Numbered from the stretch's first letter, positions 7,547 to 16,660 are shown. The stretch is DNA of 33,185 nucleotides from an uncultured Ruminococcus sp. (GCA_947627445.1 CANQWA010000029.1:1-33185); one strand, 5' to 3'. Notes: generated by a model from the sequence alone, not told the origin. Numbers and translations: made by a program.

Positions 7547-9058
7547 TCATCCTCTGTATTTGGAATAGATTTCTCGGATTTGCTGCTTTTTCTCCATCAG
7601 CTGGTCAAACTGCCGGATATATTCGTATGGGAATTTATAGTTGTGAATCCGTGTGATCCTTCCGCAAGGCTCGACGATCTTTGTTGAAGCGCCACAGCCT
7701 GCCCCAAAAATCGACTGCGATTCATCCATGATCAGAATATTATACAGTGATTCCTTTCCAGTATGGGCATAACCCACATTTTCCTGATTGTCAATGGTAT
7801 TTTTCTGACGATACATGTAGTAGGGGAGATACCCATGCGCCGGAAGCCGCTGAATGCTTTCCCGCATCATTTCTTCCACCGGGTTTTTCAGTTGTTTCTT
7901 TCCCTCAGCAAATAAATTTGCCGCCCGTTTCAACGTTAAGGCATGAACGGTGATGCTGTCCGGATCAAGAGCCATGATCTGATCCAATGTATCATGAAAT
8001 CCCTCCGGGGTATCGGAAGGAAGCCCGGCAATCAGATCCATATTGATATTGTGAAATCCAGCTTTTCTCGCCATCTCAAAAGCTTTTATGGTCTGACTTT
8101 TTGTGTGATTTCTGCCAATGGCTTTCAGTACATGATCCTGCATAGTCTGCGGATTAACCGAGATTCTGTCCACATGAAACTGTTTCAATACAGCCAGTTT
8201 TTCTGCGGTAATGGTATCCGGTCTGCCGGCTTCCACACAGTATTCCCGCAGCTGTGACAAATCAAAATAACATTCAATTACGGACAGAATCCGCTCCAAC
8301 TGTTCTGGTGTCAGGGAAGTCGGCGTACCGCCGCCGAAATAAATTGTGTCAACCGTCAGTTCCAGTTCCCGGATTAGTTTGCTCCAGATAATCAGCTCGT
8401 CACAAAGTCGATTGAGGTACTCCGGAATCAGTTTCTGCGCCTGTTCTACAGAATGAGAAACAAAGGAACAGTAGCTGCACCGGGTCGGGCAAAAGGGAAT
8501 GGACACATACAGGCTGATCCCATGGGGCGGTGTTTGCGCTAAAAGAGGTTTCTGAACCATTGCCGTATCATAAGCAAGTTTCACTTTCTCCGGCTGAATC
8601 CAGTATAGATCCTCCAACCGACGGCAGATCTCTGCTTCGTTCAGCCCCTGTGCTAGAAGAGGCTGCACCTTTTTTACCGGTCGGATTCCTGTCAGCAGTC
8701 CCCATGCAGGATGCAGATTTGTGATTTCTTCCAATAATCGATACAGCATTCTGCTGAAAATATACTCGCATTTCGCTTTATCAACAACTTCGTCACAATC
8801 GGTATGATATTCCTTCGCCGTTTTTTCCTGTCCGCCATACTTTACATCGACACAGAACTGTGTTTGACTATCCGAACCATGAGAAAGTATCAGTACAGCG
8901 CCTTCATGGGCATCTTCCGGCAGTTTGTCCGTCTCATACAGAAAGGCAAACTTTGTGGCAGGAATAAACAGTTTACAGATGCATTCAATTTCATATTTTA
9001 ATGTATGACCGCACAGCGCAACAGGGAAGGGCTGTACAGTAGTTTTGGGATGAAACAT
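7547..9058 (-). CDS. hemZ: Coproporphyrinogen dehydrogenase HemZ-type radical SAM protein
   Basis: Radical SAM protein of 503 residues, the usual length of HemZ, which is named for oxygen-independent coproporphyrinogen III oxidation. The SAM-binding cluster motif is CPTRCSYC (Cys190, Cys194, Cys197), preceded by YVSIPF. The GGGTPT strand and the HemN-like later part (ENVGYAHTGKESLYNI, GAGCGASTK) are visible. About 180 residues of N-terminal extension separate HemZ from plain HemN. True substrate is uncertain because many HemN-like proteins do other chemistry and no other haem genes are seen here. It starts 3 bases after the MBL hydrolase gene, so it is co-transcribed in the recJ operon. Confidence 0.88.
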   Translation of the reverse strand: MFHPKTTVQPFPVALCGHTLKYEIECICKLFIPATKFAFLYETDKLPEDAHEGAVLILSHGSDSQTQFCVDVKYGGQEKTAKEYHTDCDEVVDKAKCEYIFSRMLYRLLEEITNLHPAWGLLTGIRPVKKVQPLLAQGLNEAEICRRLEDLYWIQPEKVKLAYDTAMVQKPLLAQTPPHGISLYVSIPFCPTRCSYCSFVSHSVEQAQKLIPEYLNRLCDELIIWSKLIRELELTVDTIYFGGGTPTSLTPEQLERILSVIECYFDLSQLREYCVEAGRPDTITAEKLAVLKQFHVDRISVNPQTMQDHVLKAIGRNHTKSQTIKAFEMARKAGFHNINMDLIAGLPSDTPEGFHDTLDQIMALDPDSITVHALTLKRAANLFAEGKKQLKNPVEEMMRESIQRLPAHGYLPYYMYRQKNTIDNQENVGYAHTGKESLYNILIMDESQSIFGAGCGASTKIVEPCGRITRIHNYKFPYEYIRQFDQLMEKKQQIREIYSKYRG

Positions 9059-9061
9059 AGG

Positions 9062-9691
9062 TCAATATCCTCGCAGATTTGGATTATGCCGGCGTTCAAA
9101 AGAAAGAGTCGATTCCCTATCATGTCCGGGTAAAACACGGTATTCGCCCTCCAACCGGGCAAGCTTCCGGAGGGAATCCAGCATCTCCCGGTCATTGCCG
9201 CCGGGGAAATCTGTCCGTCCCCGTGACATACGAAAGAGAGTGTCTCCAGAAAACAGCAGATTGCCGCATACATAACAAACGCTGCCCTTGGTATGTCCAG
9301 GTGTATGGAGTACCTTCAGAACCAGCTCGCTGCCAAATTCCAGAACATCACCCTCCTGAATCGTCTGCCACTGCTGTACTGGCTGAAAATTTGCACCCGG
9401 TTCGATCCAATCACCCAGATTTTCCTTCATACTTGTCAGCATAGCCTCATCATTTTTATGGATATATACCGGAACATTCCACTGTTGACGAACCTGTTCC
9501 GTGCCGCTAATGTGATCATAATGACCATGAGTCAACAGAATGCCCTGCAGTGTCAGTTTTTCCTGCTCCAGATGGCGTAACAGTACAGGTGCACTGCCAC
9601 CGATATCAATGACAACACATTCACCGTCATCATTGGACAAAATATAGCAGTTGACAGAAAGTGCCCCCAGCATCAGTGTTGAAAGCTTCAT
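9062..9691 (-). CDS. MBL-fold metallo-hydrolase (glyoxalase II-like)
   Basis: A 209-residue zinc hydrolase of the metallo-beta-lactamase fold. The metal-binding motif is THGHYDH (His55, His57, Asp59, His60), followed by HTPGHTKGS, FSGDTLF and LPGHDREST. These supply the remaining ligands and give the family order. Proteins of this short class are commonly annotated as hydroxyacylglutathione hydrolase-like, but glutathione use is doubtful in an anaerobic Firmicute and the substrate is not known. AAGGAG precedes the ATG. It lies 11 bases after rel and 3 bases before hemZ in the same operon. Confidence 0.88.
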   Translation of the reverse strand: MKLSTLMLGALSVNCYILSNDDGECVVIDIGGSAPVLLRHLEQEKLTLQGILLTHGHYDHISGTEQVRQQWNVPVYIHKNDEAMLTSMKENLGDWIEPGANFQPVQQWQTIQEGDVLEFGSELVLKVLHTPGHTKGSVCYVCGNLLFSGDTLFRMSRGRTDFPGGNDREMLDSLRKLARLEGEYRVLPGHDRESTLSFERRHNPNLRGY

Positions 9692-9702
9692 AGATGTTCT
9701 CC

Positions 9703-11955
9703 TTACTTTTTCGCTCGATCCACCGAGATCACACCTTTGATCCGGCGCAGCCTCTCCATAATCGAAGAAAGCTGATCTGCTCCTGCTACCTGCACACTGG
9801 CTTCAAAAATCGCATTGCCGTTTTGCAGCTTACGAGAGGCGGAATGACAAATCTGGATATGGGATTCAGAAATAACTTTTGTAATATCAAACACCAGCCC
9901 GACACGATCCACTGCGATCACTTCAATGCTGACAGGGATCAGTGTAGAGCCGCTGTTGGTCCACTGCACCGGAAGCCACCGTGCCATTTCTTCTTCCACG
10001 CCTCGTTTCAGTGCCGATTGATAATTGACACAGTTAACAGAATGCACGGAGATACCATGACCACGTGTGATAAATCCCACAATTTCCTCACCAGGCAGGG
10101 GATTGCAGCATTGTGCAAACTTAAAGACACAGTCATCGATCTTATCCAGAATGATACAGTCCCTATTCGAGCCAATTTTTTTTGTGATTACCGGCGTAAC
10201 TGGCTGAAACATATCCTCCTCTGCACCGTATTTTTTATCATAGGCATCTTTCAGCCGGGGCATGATTTTGAAAAGAGTCACGCCGCCATAGCCGATGGAT
10301 GCGTAAAAATCCTCCAATGTGGCACAATTATGCCGTTTCAGGTCATCCGCTAAAAAATCTGCCCATTCAGATTCTGGTAACTGAATGTGATAATGCTTAA
10401 ACTCCTGTTCCAGGCTGGCTTTTCCAGTTGTAATATTTTCTTCTCGGCACTCTTTCTTGAACCAGGAGCGGATTTTTGACTTTGCTTCATTTGTCTTGAC
10501 AATATTCAGCCATGCACGATTCGGACCTTTATTGGGATCTTTTGTCGTAAGCACCTCACAGATTTCGCCGGTCTGGAGGACATAGTCCAGAGGAACCATT
10601 TTGCCGTCAACCTTTGCGCCGACAATTTTATGTCCGATCTCTGTGTGAATCCGATATGCATAGTCAATGACTGTTGCACCAAGGGGGAGAGAAATGGAGT
10701 CGCCGCGAGGTGTCATGATCACAATATCCTCCGGAGAAAGGTCATTTTTGATGGCACGTACAATTTCTTCTACATCGTCAGAGGTCTGCTGTGCTTCGAT
10801 CACCTTACGAACCCAAGCCAGACGTTCCTCCATACGATCCCGGCCCTGAATTCCTTCTTTATATTTCCAGTGAGCAGCGATGCCATATTCTGCGGAAACA
10901 TGCATATCCCATGTCCGTATCTGCACCTCAAAAGGAATGCTCTCTCGTCCCAGTACAGTCGTGTGCAGAGATTGGTACATATTGGATTTTGGTGTAGAAA
11001 TATAGTCTTTAAAACGATTGGGCAGAGGACGAAACATATCATGGACAATACCTAGAACCATATAGCATTCGGCTACCGTTGATACAATGACGCGCACTGC
11101 ATATTTGTCATAGATTTCATCCATGTTCTTATGATTGACATAAACTTTCTTATAGATGCCGTAAACGCTTTTTACCCGTCCTTCGATGAGAGGTTCTTTG
11201 TCAAAATGCTCCTGCTCCAGCCGATCCCGCAGCCGCTTCTGGATAGATTGAATAAAGGCTTCCCGTTCATCCTTTTTGATCTCCATAATATGTTCGATCT
11301 CAGAGTATGCATAGGAATCCAGATAATAGAAGGACAGATCTTCCAGTTCGTCTTTGACGGTACGAATGCCCAGCCGATGGGCAATAGGCGCATAGACGTT
11401 CATCGTTTCCAGTGCAATACGTCGTTGTTTTTCCGGCGGCAAAAACCGTAACGTGCGCATGTTATGAATTCTGTCTGCCAGCTTGATGATCATGACACGG
11501 ATGTCATGGGACATGGCAAGTAATATTTTCCGGACGTTGGATGCCTGTTGCTGTTCTTTATCGAAGGTGGGGATGCGGTTTAATTTTGTCACGCCATCTA
11601 CCAGCATTGCCACATCTTGCCCGAATTTTTTGCGGATGTCATCCAGCGTATAGTTTGTATCTTCTACTACATCATGCAGCAGTCCCACACAGATCGTATC
11701 CGTATCCATGCCCAGATCCAGCAGAAGATCTGCCACTGCCAGAGGGTGGATAATATAAGGCTCACCCGAAGAACGCTTCTGATTGCCATGTGCACTTTTT
11801 GCCAGCTGATATGCGGAAAGGATCTTGTTCAGGTCGTATTGCTTATCTGTTGCTACAATCTTTTTCACCAGGTCAGAAATTGTCACATCCGGATAGACCA
11901 TCTTCGGTGCACTTTTATCGCCGGCATTTTCTTTGCCATTGCGTGTCTGTGTCAT
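9703..11955 (-). CDS. relA: Bifunctional (p)ppGpp synthetase/hydrolase (Rel)
   Basis: Stringent-response enzyme of 750 residues, the normal length for bifunctional Rel. The HD hydrolase domain spans about 45-200, with His70 and the His94-Asp95 pair (LLHDVVEDT). The synthetase domain spans about 240-350 and carries RFKDYISTPKSNMYQSLH; the RFKD form is the one found in bifunctional Rel/SpoT. The TGS domain is at about 395-455 (MTPRGDSISLPLGATVIDYA), followed by a helical/zinc-finger region (FAQCCNPLPGEEI), and ACT is at about 675-750. The start at 11955 was chosen for AAAAGGAG 10 bases upstream and a family-like N terminus; an upstream in-frame ATG at 12054 has no such support. The ATG overlaps the recJ stop, so the two genes are translationally coupled. 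Confidence 0.93.
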   Translation of the reverse strand: MTQTRNGKENAGDKSAPKMVYPDVTISDLVKKIVATDKQYDLNKILSAYQLAKSAHGNQKRSSGEPYIIHPLAVADLLLDLGMDTDTICVGLLHDVVEDTNYTLDDIRKKFGQDVAMLVDGVTKLNRIPTFDKEQQQASNVRKILLAMSHDIRVMIIKLADRIHNMRTLRFLPPEKQRRIALETMNVYAPIAHRLGIRTVKDELEDLSFYYLDSYAYSEIEHIMEIKKDEREAFIQSIQKRLRDRLEQEHFDKEPLIEGRVKSVYGIYKKVYVNHKNMDEIYDKYAVRVIVSTVAECYMVLGIVHDMFRPLPNRFKDYISTPKSNMYQSLHTTVLGRESIPFEVQIRTWDMHVSAEYGIAAHWKYKEGIQGRDRMEERLAWVRKVIEAQQTSDDVEEIVRAIKNDLSPEDIVIMTPRGDSISLPLGATVIDYAYRIHTEIGHKIVGAKVDGKMVPLDYVLQTGEICEVLTTKDPNKGPNRAWLNIVKTNEAKSKIRSWFKKECREENITTGKASLEQEFKHYHIQLPESEWADFLADDLKRHNCATLEDFYASIGYGGVTLFKIMPRLKDAYDKKYGAEEDMFQPVTPVITKKIGSNRDCIILDKIDDCVFKFAQCCNPLPGEEIVGFITRGHGISVHSVNCVNYQSALKRGVEEEMARWLPVQWTNSGSTLIPVSIEVIAVDRVGLVFDITKVISESHIQICHSASRKLQNGNAIFEASVQVAGADQLSSIMERLRRIKGVISVDRAKK

Positions 11956-13988
11956 ATAGCATCGACTCCTTTTCCCCGTAATTCTTGCAGTAGCCGTGAT
12001 GATTGCAGATCCACCTTTTTCTGCACGGGACGGCGGCAAACCTGTTCCGTCCATACATCCTGCTGCACCAATCCTAATTCCTCAAATATATCTAATATGA
12101 GCCGCAACATACAGTAATTCATATGCGGCATTTCTGCCACTGCTCCGTAAAGAGCATCTATTTGTATTTCCGTTTCCGGAATCTGCCGATAGACCTGTAT
12201 CATGATTTCTCTGTCGGGGGTGATTGCCCGATAAAATGCAGGAGAAAGAGGTTCTTGCCGGCTGAATTGTTCATAAGTTTGTTTGGCGGCAAAGTATTTT
12301 GCCTGTTTTAATCCGCTTTTTCGATAATCTTTGACAATCATTGTGATTTGCGGACGTCCCATATAGCTGGAAAGCTCTGCCGTGACCAGAAAATCACAAA
12401 GTGAACCGGGATTGATTTGTACATGCTCCGGCTTTACCCGGAACAGCAGCAGCTCCATGGCAAGGCTTCCGTAGGTGATTTTTAATTTGGTATGTACGCC
12501 CTTGGACAAAGGAACGATCTCCTGTAAGACAGCCCGGCATATGGCAAAAACCGGATTTGGGTTTCCTTCTCCGAATGGTTCCAGAAAACGAAGTCCACCG
12601 ATATTTTCGACTGTCATGTCCTGCGGCATCAGAAGCTGGTCTGCCTCTAATGTCATCACCGGCATTTCTGGGAATTCTTCCAAAGCATATTGCAGTACAG
12701 CCTGACGAAAGTCCTCTACCCGTGCAGTCTCCAGTGAAAAGCCGCCTGCACCGGGATGACCGCCATAGCGTGTCAGCAGATCACAGCAAGCATTCAGACA
12801 GCGGAATGCAGAAAATCCGCCGAAAGAACGCATAGAGCCTCTTGCGGTTTCGCCTTCTATGGTAATCAGAATTACCGGCTTTCCGAAATTTTCCTGTAAT
12901 CGGGAAGCCACAATACCGATCACCCCGTGATGCCAGTGATCTCCAACAAATACAAGTACACGCTGTTTGAGCAGCATGGGATTTGTTTTTACTTGTTCCA
13001 TGATCTCCAGCATGATCTGTTCTTCTTCGTTTTTTCGCTCTGTGTTGCGTCTTTCCAGTTCTTCGGCAAGTGCTTCTGCCTCCTCCGGATCTTCACACAG
13101 CAGCAGCTGAACTGCTGTATCCGGAGATCCGAATCGTCCTGCTGCATTGATTCTGGGTGCAATACCAAAAGCAACTGAAGAAGAAGTTAATGTTTTATCT
13201 TTCAGTCCTGCCCGCTCCATCAGCGCCAGCAGGCCCACACGATCTGTATTAGCCAGAAGCTGTAGTCCATACTGAACCAGATATCGGTTTTCATTGGAAA
13301 GCTCTACAATATCAGCGATAGTCGCAATAGCAGCAAGATCGCCGAATTGTTCCATTGCCATTGTGGTATCGCCGCCGTCCAGTGCAGCTACTACTTTTAA
13401 TGCTAATCCTGCACCGCACAAATTGTGAAAAGAGGAGGTGTCATCGCTGCGATGGGGATCAACAATAGCTTTAGCCTGTGGCAGCGTCTCCAACTGTTGA
13501 TGGTGGTCTGTGATGATCAGTTCCATGCCCAATTCCGCGATAAGCTCGGCTTCTTCAACCGCAGTGATACCATTATCTACTGTTACAATCAACTCTACGC
13601 CGTCTTCATGCATGGCGTGTACAGCATCTGCATTCAAACCGTAGCCTTCTTCCCGTTCGGGAATCCGATAGGTGACATCTGCTCCCATTTCCAGCAGATA
13701 GCTGTACAGGATTACAGTGGCAGTCACACCGTCGCAGTCATAATCTCCGTAGATGCAAATGCGTTTTCCGGCGTCCAGTGCCTCATTGATCCGTTCTGCT
13801 GCTTCCTGCATATCTGCTGTGAGAAAAGGATCAGACAATTGGTCACATTGCAGAAATTTGATCGCTTCTTGTATGTTTTTTACACCCCGTGAAGCCAGCA
13901 CTTGTGCACAAAGCATGGAAAGATCACTTCCAAGCCGGATTTCTTTTGTAGCTTCAGGCGGCGGCTGATGAATTGCCCATTTCTTCAT
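11952..13988 (-). CDS. recJ: Single-stranded-DNA-specific exonuclease RecJ
   Basis: 5'-3' single-strand DNA exonuclease of repair and recombination, 678 residues. DHH family motifs are clear: GDYDCDGVTA (Asp82, Asp84, Asp86) and ITDHHQ (161-163). DHHA1 follows with RYGGHPGAGGFSL, and a C-terminal OB region (LEPFGEGNPNPVF onward). The end carries about 110 extra residues of probable helical nature, as often seen in Firmicute RecJ. ATG at 13988 has AGGAGGG nearby. It is first gene of the minus-strand operon, with a consensus promoter at 14081-14109. The leader contains a sequence resembling the one before ogt. Confidence 0.93.
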   Translation of the reverse strand: MKKWAIHQPPPEATKEIRLGSDLSMLCAQVLASRGVKNIQEAIKFLQCDQLSDPFLTADMQEAAERINEALDAGKRICIYGDYDCDGVTATVILYSYLLEMGADVTYRIPEREEGYGLNADAVHAMHEDGVELIVTVDNGITAVEEAELIAELGMELIITDHHQQLETLPQAKAIVDPHRSDDTSSFHNLCGAGLALKVVAALDGGDTTMAMEQFGDLAAIATIADIVELSNENRYLVQYGLQLLANTDRVGLLALMERAGLKDKTLTSSSVAFGIAPRINAAGRFGSPDTAVQLLLCEDPEEAEALAEELERRNTERKNEEEQIMLEIMEQVKTNPMLLKQRVLVFVGDHWHHGVIGIVASRLQENFGKPVILITIEGETARGSMRSFGGFSAFRCLNACCDLLTRYGGHPGAGGFSLETARVEDFRQAVLQYALEEFPEMPVMTLEADQLLMPQDMTVENIGGLRFLEPFGEGNPNPVFAICRAVLQEIVPLSKGVHTKLKITYGSLAMELLLFRVKPEHVQINPGSLCDFLVTAELSSYMGRPQITMIVKDYRKSGLKQAKYFAAKQTYEQFSRQEPLSPAFYRAITPDREIMIQVYRQIPETEIQIDALYGAVAEMPHMNYCMLRLILDIFEELGLVQQDVWTEQVCRRPVQKKVDLQSSRLLQELRGKGVDAI

Positions 13989-14080
13989 AACGCCCTCCTG
14001 TCTTCGATCAGTTTAAAACAATGCTGCACAACGCAAAGCCGTCAAACGGTTTTTGCACAGTACTGCATTTATATAGGTAT

Positions 14081-14109
14081 ATTATACTCGAAAAAACGAG
14101 AAATTGCAA
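14081..14109 (-). promoter_or_regulatory. Sigma-A-type promoter of the recJ operon
   Basis: On the minus strand, TTGCAA (14109-14104), a 17-base spacer and TATAAT (14086-14081). The spacer contains a small inverted repeat, CTCG-TTTTTT-CGAG. It lies about 95 bases upstream of the recJ start. Confidence 0.8.
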
Positions 14110-14210
14110 TAGGTGACCCAAAAAAAGAATGGATTTTCTTTGAACCTGCTCAAACAGCAGTTTTTCATACGGCATAGATGAATTCGTTGTATTTCCATTA
14201 TCGTCTGTTT

Positions 14211-14264
14211 TTTACATAGATTTTACATCCACATCCTATCGGTTTTACAATGAATCAGTATAAT
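14211..14264 (+). promoter_or_regulatory. PhoP-box-like repeat array and -10 site before the phosphate transporter
   Basis: TTTACA occurs at 14211, 14222 and 14244, and a weak copy would fall at 14233, so the units are exactly 11 bases apart. A TATAAT at 14259-14264 follows the last unit by 9 bases. PhoP in low-GC Gram-positives binds TT(A/T/C)ACA hexamers spaced one helical turn apart, replacing a -35 element. The downstream gene is a Na/phosphate cotransporter, which makes phosphate-starvation control likely. Confidence 0.6.
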
Positions 14265-14274
14265 AAAATAGGTT

Positions 14275-14385
14275 TAGAATCTGTTTTCCCTGATTCTAAG
14301 AGTTTGTTTTGTACTTAGAGATAGTCGGATTTTTGAGCGGATTTTCGTCCTGATGACAAACATCCGATGCAAAAATACCGGATGT
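14275..14385 (+). other. Transporter gene leader with two short hairpins
   Basis: Between the -10 site and the repeat element the leader holds two perfect 7-bp inverted repeats: TAGAATC/GATTCTA (14275-14281 with 14292-14298) and ACATCCG/CGGATGT (14360-14366 with 14379-14385). The first is followed by a T-rich stretch and could act as an early attenuator. No convincing gene or known riboswitch was seen here. Confidence 0.4.
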
Positions 14386-14428
14386 ATTTCAAGGTATTGC
14401 CAATTGGAAGATACAAAACAGGCTCTAA

Positions 14429-14600
14429 GGCAAACCCGCACAAAGATGGTGCGTCAGATGCGCCGTCAGATTTTTCGTCAGATGAAACCAAAAGCGGAGT
14501 GAATACTTGGTGTATTCACGAGCATTTTGGTGAAATAGGACGGAAAATAGGCAAGCAGATGACGTGCAAAGCCGTTAGGCGCTCTTTGTTCGGGGTTGCC
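14429..14600 (+). repeat. MITE-like dispersed repeat, copy A (complete, 172 bp)
   Basis: Bounded by imperfect 17-bp terminal inverted repeats: GGCAAACCCGCACAAAG (14429-14445) and CTTTGTTCGGGGTTGCC (14584-14600). The left half contains CGTCAGAT three times at 12-base steps (14452, 14464, 14476). A perfect 8-bp hairpin GTGAATAC/GTATTCAC sits in the middle. The left 49 bases match 29282-29330 with 2 differences. The right 71 bases match 22465-22537 closely. It has no coding capacity and sits in the leader of the transporter gene. Confidence 0.78.
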
Positions 14601-14669
14601 ATAAGTGCAAAGCGTGGACAAGATCCGAAAAATTGCAGCATCTGCAAGGAAAAAAGGAGAACCATCATT

Positions 14670-16460
14670 ATGGACATTTTTTCTGTCATCACACTGCTCG
14701 GAGGACTGGCATTTTTTCTGTATGGTATGAATGTCATGTCCTCTGGCTTGGAAAAGTTGGCTGGAAGCAAACTGGAGATTATTCTGAAAAAAATGACTTC
14801 CAACAAGATCAAGGGGCTGTTTCTGGGCATGGGTATCACCATTGCCATCCAATCCTCTTCGGCGCTGACAGTCATGCTGGTTGGTCTGGTAAACTCCGGC
14901 ATTATGGAACTGGGGCAGACCATCGGCGTTCTCATGGGCGCACATGTGGGAACAACACTGACCGCATGGATTCTCAGCCTTTCCGGTATTGAAAGTGACA
15001 GCGTTTTTCTGAGAATGCTCAAACCGGAATCGTTTTCTCCCATCATTGCTCTGATCGGCGTTATTATGATCATGACGGCAAAGCACAACCGCACCAAGGA
15101 TATTGGTCGGATTCTGGTGGGATTTTCCGTGTTGATGACTGGTATGACACTAATGAGCGGTGCTGTCAGTCCATTGGCAGATTCCGAACAGTTCTCTTCT
15201 ATCCTCACAGCCTTCCACAATCCCATTATGGGCGTTCTGGTAGGTGCAGTGTTTACTGGCATCATCCAGAGTTCAGCAGCATCTGTGGGTATTTTACAGG
15301 CGCTTTCTATGACAGGGCAGATCACCTATGGCATGGCGATTCCCATTGTCATGGGACTGAATATCGGCACATGTGTCACAGCTCTGATCTCCAGTATTGG
15401 CGTAAACCGCAGTGCAAAACGTGTAGCGGTAGTTCATATTTGTTCCAATTGTATTGGTACGCTGATTCTTCTGCCGATATTCTTCCTTTTTAATGCGATT
15501 TTTGATTTCTCATTTGTTTCTAATTCGGTCGATCCGGTAGGCATCGCTCTCATCCATACAATCTATAACGTGACAACGACTGCTTTGCTGTTGCCGTTCT
15601 CAGATTATCTGAAAAAGATTGCATACTTTGTCATCAAGGATAACAAGGAGAAGCAGGCGGAAGAGGAAAGCCGCGCTCTTCTGGATGAACGTCTTCTCCA
15701 GACACCGGCAGTCGCCGTTGAGGTCTGCCGTAGTGTTACTATTGAAATGGCAAGGCTTTCCAAAGATACGATGTACATGGCGGTAGATCTGCTGTTCCGG
15801 TACGACAAGGAAAAGGCAAAGCAGGTTCAGAAAAACGAAGATAAGATCGACAAATATGAAGATAAGCTGAATGCATATCTGGTTCGGATCGGAAAGCACA
15901 GTATTGCCTCCAACGGCGCTCGCACTGTTTCCAAAATGCTCCACTGCATCGGTAATTTTGAGCGGATCGGCGACCATGCATTGAACATTATGGAATCCGC
16001 ACAGGAACTTCAGGAAAAAGGATTGCACTTCTCTGACGATGCCGCCAGAGAGCTTCGGGTGCTGCGAAATGCCATGGAAAAAACGATGGAGCTTGCTTTT
16101 AATGCCTTTGAAAACGATGATTTGCATATCGCCCATCAGGTAGAGCCTCTGGAAGAGGTAATCGACACCTTGAGCGTAGAACTCAAAAATCGTCATATCA
16201 AGCGGCTTCAGGATGACAAATGTACGGTAGAACTGGGATATATTTATCAAGATCTGCTTACCAATATTGAACGAGTATCAGATCACTGTTCCAATATTGC
16301 CGGCGTTCTCATTGAAATTGACGAAAATAAGAGTATTCATAAGTATTTGTACAAACTGAAAGAGAATGACGAAAACTTTCAGACATCTTATCATGACTAT
16401 CTCAATCAGTTTTATCTGGAACTTGGGCAGCCGGAAGAAGAAACCGTCGCTGATGCATAA
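14670..16460 (+). CDS. Na/phosphate cotransporter family protein with C-terminal PhoU-like domain
   Basis: Membrane importer of 596 residues, expected to move phosphate with sodium. Residues 1-330 carry the two inverted Na/Pi-cotransporter repeats, each with the QSS signature (QSSSA at 61-65, QSSAA at 200-204), about eight membrane segments and GAHVGTTLTA / GLNIGTCVTA strands. Residues about 355-575 are a PhoU-like helical domain (FERIGDHALNIMES, later IERVSDHCSNIAG). The start at 14670 has AAAGGAGA 9 bases upstream and begins with the family's MDIFSVITLLGGLAFFLYGM. An in-frame extension back to 14367 runs through the dispersed repeat and is rejected. PhoP-like boxes lie upstream and a strong terminator follows. 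Confidence 0.92.
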   Translation: MDIFSVITLLGGLAFFLYGMNVMSSGLEKLAGSKLEIILKKMTSNKIKGLFLGMGITIAIQSSSALTVMLVGLVNSGIMELGQTIGVLMGAHVGTTLTAWILSLSGIESDSVFLRMLKPESFSPIIALIGVIMIMTAKHNRTKDIGRILVGFSVLMTGMTLMSGAVSPLADSEQFSSILTAFHNPIMGVLVGAVFTGIIQSSAASVGILQALSMTGQITYGMAIPIVMGLNIGTCVTALISSIGVNRSAKRVAVVHICSNCIGTLILLPIFFLFNAIFDFSFVSNSVDPVGIALIHTIYNVTTTALLLPFSDYLKKIAYFVIKDNKEKQAEEESRALLDERLLQTPAVAVEVCRSVTIEMARLSKDTMYMAVDLLFRYDKEKAKQVQKNEDKIDKYEDKLNAYLVRIGKHSIASNGARTVSKMLHCIGNFERIGDHALNIMESAQELQEKGLHFSDDAARELRVLRNAMEKTMELAFNAFENDDLHIAHQVEPLEEVIDTLSVELKNRHIKRLQDDKCTVELGYIYQDLLTNIERVSDHCSNIAGVLIEIDENKSIHKYLYKLKENDENFQTSYHDYLNQFYLELGQPEEETVADA

Positions 16461-16479
16461 TTTTTGTAGATGGATCAAC

Positions 16480-16526
16480 AAAACAATCCTTGAACTCCTG
16501 ACAAGAAAGTTCAAGGATTGTTTTTT
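16480..16526 (+). terminator. Terminator of the phosphate transporter gene
   Basis: A perfect 17-bp stem (16480-16496 with 16508-16524), with the arms AACAATCCTTGAACT and its complement, is followed directly by T residues. It starts 20 bases after the stop codon. Confidence 0.92.
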
Positions 16527-16542
16527 ATCCATGCGTCAAACC

Positions 16543-16574
16543 AAAAGCAGCAGCTTCCGGGGAAACTGCTGCTT
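16543..16574 (-). terminator. Terminator of the HU gene
   Basis: On the minus strand, AAGCAGCAG (16574-16566) pairs with CTGCTGCTT (16553-16545), followed by TTTTGG. It lies about 85 bases after the HU stop codon. Confidence 0.75.
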
Positions 16575-16660
16575 GCATACATGAATATCCGTCAGAAAAG
16601 CACAGAACCAGTACGGGCAGACTCTCCCTTGCAGGCTGAACGAGCCGGTTAAGAAATAAC

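Noticed and set aside
11956-12054. Upstream in-frame start for rel at 12054
   Set aside because: The extra 33 residues lie inside recJ and have no ribosome site; 11955 has AAAAGGAG at good distance and a family-like start.
14452-14483. Three CGTCAGAT units as a CRISPR-like array
   Set aside because: Units are 8 bases at 12-base steps with no spacer of useful size; they belong to the dispersed repeat.
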